DNA of 12,088 bases from JAGLTN01 sp023135255 (GTDB lineage: Bacteria > Planctomycetota > Phycisphaerae > Sedimentisphaerales > Anaerobacaceae), in NCBI GenBank assembly GCA_030639495.1, contig DAOWCP010000078.1, forward strand, positions 1 to 12,088, in the 5' to 3' direction. Shown in pieces: positions 1 to 5,954 of this stretch. The stretch's first letter is position 1. Every line of letters starts with the position of its first letter. The notes beneath the pieces are model-generated. The model had not been told where the DNA came from, did not search any database, and saw nothing but the letters and a program-made list of their open reading frames with translations. Both the position numbers and the translations under genes were made by a program.

Positions 1-1173
1 CCTCGTCAAAACCGCCCCTGAACTCTCAGCTGCGATAAACTTTGAAACTATAGGCCAAAATGTCGCTACTGCGATTATCAGCATCGAAGCGATCATCAGC
101 AAACTTCCCAAAAGAATCGGATCGGCGGCCTGGTTACTTTGGTTTTGCTTATCAGAGATGATTATTTTGATTGCTTTTAAAACGCAAATGAACCAAACCA
201 CAAATATAGCTGAAAGCAATACAGCCAAAACTGCAAACATCGGGTTTTTATCGAAAGCATGAACCGACTGCAACACGCCGCTTCTGGTAATAAACGTAGC
301 GACAACCGACATTGCAAAACCGAGAGGCGTCAGTACCATCGCCCAGAATTTAAACGACTTGTCCCTGCCCATAGCAACAATACAATGCAAAGCCGCCACT
401 GCCGAAAACCATGGCAAAAGTGAAGCATTCTCAACCGGATCCCACACCCAGTATCCACCCCATCCAAGCTCTACATAGGACCACTTCGCGCCGGTAGCAA
501 TGCCAAGACTCAAAAACAACAAACCAAAAAGCAACCAGTCCCTTATCTTCGCCCGGTATTTTGCGATTGTCTTTTCGCCTGAAAAAGCAAAAGCAGTCAC
601 AATAACAAAAACAACCCCCAACCCCGCGTAACCAATAAAAAGCAAAGGCGGATGAATAACATTCCAAAAATTCTGCAAAAAAGGATTAAGCCCAACCCCC
701 TCATCAATCGTAACCATAGCAGTTGCGAAAGGCCTGTCAACAAAAACAAGCAGACCCGAAAAACAACACCCGACTATCGAACCGACAGCCAGACACAACG
801 CAGTCATTCGATGGTTGTCAGCCTTGAACCTTATCAAAGCCAGGCCGTTAAAAACGAATACCAAAGTCGTCCACAATAAAAGCGAACCAGCCGACCCCGA
901 CCAGGCAGCACTTATTTTATAAAAAATGTTCATAGCAGAACTGCTGTACTGAGCAACCACTGCCATAGAAAAATTATCCAGCAGGAAACCTGCTTCAAAC
1001 AGCAAAAAAGAGCCCAAACAGAGCAAAACCGCCCCCGCCACAGCGATCTTAACTTGCTTGATCAGCAATAAAGCCGCTTTTTGAGGCAGCATTGAAGCCG
1101 TCAAAGAAAAGCTGGCAACAAAGCCGCTAAGCAGAAAAACCCCTGCCAAAAAAATTTCACCTGTATAATTCAT
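1..1173 (-). CDS. ccmF: CcmF-type cytochrome c haem lyase subunit, N-terminal part (cut by window edge)
   Basis: Polytopic inner-membrane protein of System I cytochrome c maturation, which helps attach haem to CXXCH motifs of apocytochrome c outside the cytoplasm. The frame is open from an ATG at 1173 down to base 1, giving 391 residues; family members are usually about 600-700, so the C-terminal part, with the expected fourth conserved histidine, lies outside. The tryptophan-rich WWD haem-handling segment is plain at residues 235-251 (ELGWGGYWVWDPVENAS). Conserved histidines are visible at 174 (VIHPPLLFIGY), 263 (AALHC) and 305 (RSGVLQSVHAF), matching TM-His1, P-His1 and TM-His2 of CcmF. An SLLLW motif is at residues 97-101, preceded by WSGSAG where many CcmF proteins have WGGHEG. 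Many hydrophobic segments alternate with short loops. A GGAG lies 12 nt before the ATG, which is rather far, so the start is likely but not certain. A NrfE/CcsA-like relative is the alternative, but the motif order fits CcmF best. Confidence 0.92.
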   Translation of the reverse strand, partial: MNYTGEIFLAGVFLLSGFVASFSLTASMLPQKAALLLIKQVKIAVAGAVLLCLGSFLLFEAGFLLDNFSMAVVAQYSSSAMNIFYKISAAWSGSAGSLLLWTTLVFVFNGLALIRFKADNHRMTALCLAVGSIVGCCFSGLLVFVDRPFATAMVTIDEGVGLNPFLQNFWNVIHPPLLFIGYAGLGVVFVIVTAFAFSGEKTIAKYRAKIRDWLLFGLLFLSLGIATGAKWSYVELGWGGYWVWDPVENASLLPWFSAVAALHCIVAMGRDKSFKFWAMVLTPLGFAMSVVATFITRSGVLQSVHAFDKNPMFAVLAVLLSAIFVVWFICVLKAIKIIISDKQNQSNQAADPILLGSLLMIASMLIIAVATFWPIVSKFIAAESSGAVLTR

Positions 1174-1249
1174 ATAAAACCGATACTCCGGAAATATTCA
1201 GAGATGAGAGTATACTATTATAATTGCCTCAAAAACAGGGAAATTTTGG

Positions 1250-1278
1250 CGATAGAATTGAAAATTGAAAACCTATCG
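1250..1278. repeat. Short inverted repeat in the ccmF / PEP-CTERM intergenic gap
   Basis: CGATAG (1250-1255) and CTATCG (1273-1278) can form a 6-bp stem around a 17-nt AT-rich loop that itself holds two AATTGAAA-like units. A T-rich run (1279-1288) follows on the plus strand. It could be a weak terminator or an operator-like site upstream of the promoter at 1289, or chance in an AT-rich gap. The rest of the gap (1174-1467) shows AT-rich -10-like boxes on the minus strand (ATTATA 1217-1222 and AGTATA 1209-1214) that could serve ccmF, but no convincing -35 box pairs with them. Confidence 0.25.
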
Positions 1279-1288
1279 TTGTTTTTTC

Positions 1289-1316
1289 TTGCTTTTTATA
1301 TGGTTGAGGATATAAT
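1289..1316 (+). promoter_or_regulatory. Putative sigma70-type promoter for the PEP-CTERM gene
   Basis: A TTGCTT box (1289-1294) and a perfect TATAAT (1311-1316) are separated by 16 nt. Transcription would begin near 1323, leaving an untranslated leader of roughly 145 nt before the ATG at 1468. Prediction is from consensus only. Confidence 0.5.
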
Positions 1317-1451
1317 GACTTTAGTTTTGCAGCTTTGATTGGCATGGATAGGAGAGAAAAAAAAGAGAAGAAGGGACAATTCGATTTTTGTATTTCTCCA
1401 GATAGTAGCTTTCTATTTGTAGCAGACAGAGGTATTTTGATAATCAATTTT

Positions 1452-1461
1452 GAAGGAGAAG
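1452..1461 (+). promoter_or_regulatory. Ribosome binding site that sets the start of the PEP-CTERM gene at 1468
   Basis: GAAGGAGAAG contains GGAG at 1455-1458, nine nt before the ATG at 1468. An in-frame TTG at 1450 would extend the protein by six residues, but it lies before this purine-rich stretch and would make the stretch coding, so the ATG is preferred. Confidence 0.7.
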
Positions 1462-1467
1462 AGAAAA

Positions 1468-2079
1468 ATGAATAAGATAAGATATGTATTTTTTGTATCG
1501 GCTATTTTTGCTTGTTTAATTTATCAATCAGCACAGTCGGCTCTTGTACTTGACCAGTACCAATTAAACCAAAATGGCACAACGGATCTTGGCTATTACG
1601 TTGATCCATCGCAGAATGAGGAAAAAATAGAAACTTACTTTTTTACACCCAGCATCACTGGAACACTTAAACAAATAGATATCTTATGTTTTGAAGGTCA
1701 GAGTGGAAACATTATTATTGATGTTTACGATGGCATTTCGATAGAAGCACTGATTGATCAAAGTGATACAGCAATTCTTCAAGACGGCTGGGTATCTTTT
1801 TATGTAGAAGCTCCAGTTACAGCAGGCCAGACATATAGCATTGGAGTGAGCGAAAACAGTCCCATAGAATCTTTGCTGACATATGGATATGGTTATCCAG
1901 GCTATGAGGCTGTAGGTGGAAAAACTACTTATTTTTATGATAATGGTGTCCTCACATATACTTCTACTGAGAGTATCGACATTGTTTTCAAATCATGGGT
2001 TGAGCCAATTCCTGAGCCTACAACAATTTTACTGTTTGGCTTAGGTGGTTTGGTGTTGAGGAAAAGGAAAAAAGCTTAA
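1468..2079 (+). CDS. Small secreted PEP-CTERM sorting domain protein, function unknown
   Basis: A 203-residue exported protein. Residues 1-25 form a signal peptide: a basic start (MNKIR), a hydrophobic core and small residues suited to cleavage near 22-25. The C-terminus (182-203) is a textbook PEP-CTERM signal: the PEP triplet, a short hydrophobic span (ILLFGLGGLVL) and a basic tail (RKRKK). In PEP-CTERM systems such tails are recognised by an exosortase in the inner membrane and the protein is moved to the cell surface or extracellular matrix; no exosortase gene is in this window. The body (about 26-180) is acidic and rich in D, E, T, S and Y, and looks all-beta, with phrases such as GTLKQIDILCFEGQSGNI and VTAGQTYSIGVSE that recall beta-sandwich modules of secreted proteins. 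I do not recognise a specific family. The gene stands alone between ccmF (divergent) and the beta-helix gene (convergent), with its own promoter and a shared terminator. It looks somewhat more AT-rich than its neighbours. Confidence 0.88.
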   Translation: MNKIRYVFFVSAIFACLIYQSAQSALVLDQYQLNQNGTTDLGYYVDPSQNEEKIETYFFTPSITGTLKQIDILCFEGQSGNIIIDVYDGISIEALIDQSDTAILQDGWVSFYVEAPVTAGQTYSIGVSENSPIESLLTYGYGYPGYEAVGGKTTYFYDNGVLTYTSTESIDIVFKSWVEPIPEPTTILLFGLGGLVLRKRKKA

Positions 2080-2107
2080 TTGATAATTACTGTATTGTTT
2101 TTTTAAT

Positions 2108-2155
2108 AAAAAAAACGGGCTATGAACTTTACGTCACAGCCCGTTGAACTTTTTT
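2108..2155. terminator. Bidirectional intrinsic terminator between convergent genes
   Basis: AACGGGCT (2114-2121) pairs perfectly with AGCCCGTT (2138-2145). The stem continues as TGA/TCA after one mismatch, around a short loop. On the minus strand the stem is followed at once by a run of eight T, ideal for ending the 2163-5777 transcript. On the plus strand a T run (2150-2155) starts four nt after the stem, somewhat weaker but usable for the PEP-CTERM gene. Confidence 0.85.
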
Positions 2156-2162
2156 AATATGG

Positions 2163-5100
2163 CTATTGAGTCTTTTGATGGACACCAATATCAGGAGAAG
2201 TTGTAGGCAGTGGGTTGCCCCAGTAGTCCATTCCACCATTGTCTCTTACTTTCTGACCAGCCCCGAGGCAAGGCGAACCATTCTGCAGCATATATCCTGC
2301 AACATTGTATAGGCCGTTACCGCCAGAACCAACATTAATCAGCATTGGGTTAGTGGTTATCGTACCGCTGCCGGAAGGCCTATTAACATGATTGCCATAA
2401 AATACATTATTGCCAAAGAAGTAATTGCTAAAGCCCTGGTTGTATTTATAGTCGGCAATACCATCAGCAAAGAAGATATTGTTATAGAAAATAAAACCAG
2501 GCAGGCTATCATTTCCATTATGAATAAATTCAATAAAGTCGACATCAAATCGGCCATCGATATAGAAGATATTATTGTAAATCTTGTCATTTACAGAATC
2601 AGCATATAAGCTTAATCCGCCCCTTGTAGTTGCTCCTGTATGGTCGCCATCGTTTTGACTGATATTGTACCTTACTATCATATTCCTTGAGCCGATATCT
2701 TCGACATCATATCCGCCGCATTCCAGCAGGAAACCGCCGTCATTGTCATGGCTGTAATTATACTGGAAGATCGTCCCCTGACAGCCGCCATCGTCATCAA
2801 AGGCCTCACCGTCTCTTGTGCCGACCATATTACAAACTTCGTTATACTGGACGATAGTATTATCAGCGCCGCAAGGCCAGATTCCCGCTGCCCAGTCATC
2901 ACAGCGAGTCCTGCCGCCGTCAAGAACATTATATTCAATAATCGCGCCATCGCTGCCCAAAATTACCATACCGTCACCGCCGATATCCTCAAGCAGATTA
3001 TTTCTGATGCGGATATTATGTCCCGGATACCAATATTGCCTGTGGCTGTAACCAAAACTAAGACCCATACCATCACGGTCGCAGCGAAGCAAGTGACAGC
3101 CTTCGATTAAAACATCTTCAAAACATGACCGGGGAGTAAAATAACCATTTGCTCCAAACTTAAGACCACGTCCACCACCATCACCCTTGACAAGGCTGCC
3201 GTTAACATCATGTATAAAGAGATTTCTGACATATAAATGATGTCCAACCCCGTAGTTAGTGAGCTCAACAGATACACCAATTCTGCCAGCTACTCTTGTT
3301 GGGCCTGTATTAGTAACTTCAAAATTGCCAAGCTCAACGTATTCCATGTTATAGATATATACAACCGGACTAACCAGGCCCTGTCCCTGGAATAAAGGCT
3401 TATCACCATCTCCGTACATATCAATTATGATAGGTGCGCCGTTTGCGCCACAGCCTTTAGGTTTAAACTGAACGCCGGTATATTGGCTGTCAGCTTTGAA
3501 AAGCAGCTTATCTCCCGGCCCCAATGTCACACCGTTAGCTTTTGCCACAGTTTCCCAGGGCTGCGATAAGCTTGTGCCTGTGTTGTTGTCATTGCCTGAA
3601 ACACTGTCAACATAATACGTTGTCCCGGAAAGATTCTTTGCCCATATAGCGAAATCGACCATATTGCAATTACCGTCGCCGTCAGCATCAGCTATAACGC
3701 CGCTATCAGCCAACCAGTCGACAGTAAGCAGTCTGAAATCTTCATAGCCAACTGCGTTATCGCCGTCAAAATCACCGCCTATGCAGGTTGTAAATTCCCA
3801 GATACTACCCTTAGTAACTTCCGCACCAATGTTAGAATCGACACGCCAGTAATAAGTCGTTTCATCTTCCAAAGCTTCTGTCGAAATTATACTGTTTGTA
3901 TCTGTATATCCCTGGTAAATACCGCTCGAAGCTGTATTAGCATCATCAACATCTGTCAAATCAGTTCCAAGGTAAACATCGTAACCAGTTGCCCCGGCTG
4001 CAGCTTCCCATGATAGTTCTGGGCGAAGACCAACATTAGCAGCCTCGTTTTCAGGATCAGAGTTACCAGCAACTTGAGGATTGTTAAGAGCCGCAACTTC
4101 CTGATCATTTAACGCATAATCATAGATGCTGACATCATCAATCGCTCCGCGGAAATAGTAGCTTGTCCCCGCTGCCGGATTAGCACTAATCGCCAGATCA
4201 TAACTATTAGTAACCATCGGATCTGAATCGGTTGTTAAGCTGTAATTAGTACCGGTCAACTCGCCATCAATATAAATTTTGTGTTTGTTTGCGGAACGGT
4301 CAAGCACAGAAACAATATGATGCCATTCGCCGTCAAAACAAGTTGAACCAGTATATGGAGCACCCGTATCACCCACTGAAGCTCCCGGACCATTAGCATA
4401 AGCTTTTACCCTGCCCGCTGATAGCGTGCCGTACTGGCTGATCTTATACGCATTGCTGCCCTTACTTATCAAAGTTGCTCCACTTGTACTTTCTGAAGAT
4501 TTTACCCACATCGCAATAGACATTGAGCCATTTTGAAAATCGGCCCAGTCTTCTGCACCGCTGCCGGTAATATTGATGTAGCTGCCGTCAAGTGACTCAA
4601 AAGCCTGACCGCCGAAAGGCCCAGCCACAAAGCTATGTGTGCTCGCCGGTGAAGTCTTTGTTATTACACCATGGTAGTCGTTTCCGCTGCTGTCATCAGC
4701 ATCACCCTCAAATTCCCAATGCGCGAGAGCATCGCCGCCTGAGCTGACGGTTTTGAATGACCAGACATTGCCCTTATAAACATCAAAATCTTCAGTAACG
4801 CCGTCAACACGCCAATAATATGTCGTTGAATCTTCCAGATTCTTTGCATCATACATTTCGCAATAATACCTGCCTGCATAAACCCCCGGCGTATTTGCAT
4901 CAGCGTTGTTAACATCATCATAATCGGTGCCCATATAAACATCAAAATAGCGAACATATCCATGGCCACGTTCCCAGCTCATATAAACAGTTTCGGTTTG
5001 TCCAGTAGCACCATCATCCGGGCTCGGATCATAAGACTTTCTGTAAATATCGTTTGCGATTATGGAAATCTCAGAAGCACTTAATGCCCTGTCGTAAAGC

Positions 5101-5777
5101 CTGACATCGTCTATCAAACCTTCTACTTTTCTGCTGGTAACACCATGTTCCAATAGTAAATGCTCGTTATTTCCAATACTGAGATTATCATTGTTAGTTC
5201 CTATAACGCCGGTTGCATAGGACTGCTGGTCAAGCTGACCATTTATATAAAGCTTAACATAACTGCCGTCATAAACCGCGGTAATATGATTCCATAAGCT
5301 GTCAACGATTTTTTTTGTACCATAGACTTCACGCCCCGACCGGATAGAGAACCTGCACTTAGTTCCCTGCCAGCCTCCATCCTGCTCAAGACGATACGCA
5401 TCGTCCTCGCCTTTACATATAAATCCTGCAAGACCAGCGTAACTGATATCATGAGACCTGAACCAAAAGCACAGCGTCAAATTGCCTCTTATATCAGCCC
5501 ACGTGTCGGGATCTCCCGGGGCCTTACCTCCGCCGGCATTAAAATAACCACCACCTTGTACTTTTATGCACCTGCCATGCAAACCATCTTTATATTCAGC
5601 ACCACCTACAATACTGCCGTGATGGTCATTTCCTGAAATGTCATTTCCATTATCCTCAAACTCCCAGCGTGCAACAAGACCAGCTGTGATAGCATCGCCC
5701 GGGCCGCTTTCATAGCCTGCTAATGAAATATTACAAAGAAAAAACAGCGATATGGCCAAAAAACAAATATTTCTCAT
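2163..5777 (-). CDS. Large secreted LamG / Fn3-like / dockerin-like / right-handed beta-helix protein, probable polysaccharide-active
   Basis: A 1204-residue exported protein. Residues 1-20 are a signal peptide (hydrophobic FLAISLFFLC, then ISLAG). Modules in order: LamG/concanavalin-like domain about 30-245 (LVARWEFEDN, LYINGQLD, LIDDVRLYDRALS); Fn3-like domain about 248-345 (FDVYMGTDYDDV, TTYYWRVDGV); a second LamG about 350-565 (LAHWEFEGDADD, IYIDGELTG, AIDDVSIYDYALND); a second Fn3-like domain about 570-665 (YDVYLGTDLTDV, TTYYWRVDSN); a dockerin-like pair of EF-hand calcium loops at 669-680 and 697-708 (DFDGDNAVGYED, DADGDGNCNMVD); then a right-handed parallel beta-helix about 719-1200, opening with TYYVDSVSGNDNNTGTSLSQP and holding many Asn-rich turns such as YNEV, YNYSHDND and YNNIFF. 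LamG modules usually bind glycans, and beta-helices of this kind occur in pectate-lyase-like and other polysaccharide enzymes. No family number or catalytic residue can be fixed by eye. It has no PEP-CTERM tail. ATG 5777 is chosen because AAAGGA lies six nt before it and a strong promoter would start transcription just upstream. Confidence 0.9.
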   Translation of the reverse strand: MRNICFLAISLFFLCNISLAGYESGPGDAITAGLVARWEFEDNGNDISGNDHHGSIVGGAEYKDGLHGRCIKVQGGGYFNAGGGKAPGDPDTWADIRGNLTLCFWFRSHDISYAGLAGFICKGEDDAYRLEQDGGWQGTKCRFSIRSGREVYGTKKIVDSLWNHITAVYDGSYVKLYINGQLDQQSYATGVIGTNNDNLSIGNNEHLLLEHGVTSRKVEGLIDDVRLYDRALSASEISIIANDIYRKSYDPSPDDGATGQTETVYMSWERGHGYVRYFDVYMGTDYDDVNNADANTPGVYAGRYYCEMYDAKNLEDSTTYYWRVDGVTEDFDVYKGNVWSFKTVSSGGDALAHWEFEGDADDSSGNDYHGVITKTSPASTHSFVAGPFGGQAFESLDGSYINITGSGAEDWADFQNGSMSIAMWVKSSESTSGATLISKGSNAYKISQYGTLSAGRVKAYANGPGASVGDTGAPYTGSTCFDGEWHHIVSVLDRSANKHKIYIDGELTGTNYSLTTDSDPMVTNSYDLAISANPAAGTSYYFRGAIDDVSIYDYALNDQEVAALNNPQVAGNSDPENEAANVGLRPELSWEAAAGATGYDVYLGTDLTDVDDANTASSGIYQGYTDTNSIISTEALEDETTYYWRVDSNIGAEVTKGSIWEFTTCIGGDFDGDNAVGYEDFRLLTVDWLADSGVIADADGDGNCNMVDFAIWAKNLSGTTYYVDSVSGNDNNTGTSLSQPWETVAKANGVTLGPGDKLLFKADSQYTGVQFKPKGCGANGAPIIIDMYGDGDKPLFQGQGLVSPVVYIYNMEYVELGNFEVTNTGPTRVAGRIGVSVELTNYGVGHHLYVRNLFIHDVNGSLVKGDGGGRGLKFGANGYFTPRSCFEDVLIEGCHLLRCDRDGMGLSFGYSHRQYWYPGHNIRIRNNLLEDIGGDGMVILGSDGAIIEYNVLDGGRTRCDDWAAGIWPCGADNTIVQYNEVCNMVGTRDGEAFDDDGGCQGTIFQYNYSHDNDGGFLLECGGYDVEDIGSRNMIVRYNISQNDGDHTGATTRGGLSLYADSVNDKIYNNIFYIDGRFDVDFIEFIHNGNDSLPGFIFYNNIFFADGIADYKYNQGFSNYFFGNNVFYGNHVNRPSGSGTITTNPMLINVGSGGNGLYNVAGYMLQNGSPCLGAGQKVRDNGGMDYWGNPLPTTSPDIGVHQKTQ

Positions 5778-5783
5778 CACAAT

Positions 5784-5789
5784 TCCTTT
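5784..5789 (-). promoter_or_regulatory. Ribosome binding site fixing the beta-helix gene start at 5777
   Basis: On the minus strand AAAGGA is followed by six nt and then the ATG at 5777, directly ahead of the signal peptide. The frame also has an ATG at 5846, but that lies upstream of the predicted transcription start (near 5831) and would put 23 non-signal residues before the signal peptide. Confidence 0.75.
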
Positions 5790-5837
5790 CTGAATTATAA
5801 ACCCACGCAAATGCGCAGTACACCCCACGGTAACAGC

Positions 5838-5866
5838 ATTATACACAAAAAGTGCTGAATTTGCAA
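5838..5866 (-). promoter_or_regulatory. Strong sigma70-type promoter for the beta-helix gene
   Basis: Read on the minus strand: TTGCAA (5861-5866), a 17-nt spacer, then a perfect TATAAT (5838-5843). The predicted transcription start near 5831 gives a leader of about 54 nt to the ATG at 5777. No equally good promoter was found on the plus strand of this 177-bp divergent gap for the hydrolase at 5955; only a TATAGT-like box (5904-5909) without a clear -35 is visible. Confidence 0.65.
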
Positions 5867-5954
5867 GAGAAACTTATATTAGAGATGGAAAGAACGTATC
5901 TGTTATAGTAAGATTATTCAGGTAATTTAAAAAAATTTTAGCACAGGAGGCTAT

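Noticed and set aside
431..879. Short open frames on both strands within the first 1.2 kb
   Set aside because: They overlap the CcmF frame, which is continuous and carries the conserved motifs.
1229..1447. Minus-strand open frame of 72 codons in the ccmF / PEP-CTERM gap
   Set aside because: AT-rich, low-complexity peptide with no ribosome binding site; it covers the predicted promoter and leader of the PEP-CTERM gene.
2748..3110. Plus-strand open frame of about 120 codons inside the beta-helix gene
   Set aside because: Antisense to a well-supported coding region; the peptide has no domain, signal or initiation site.
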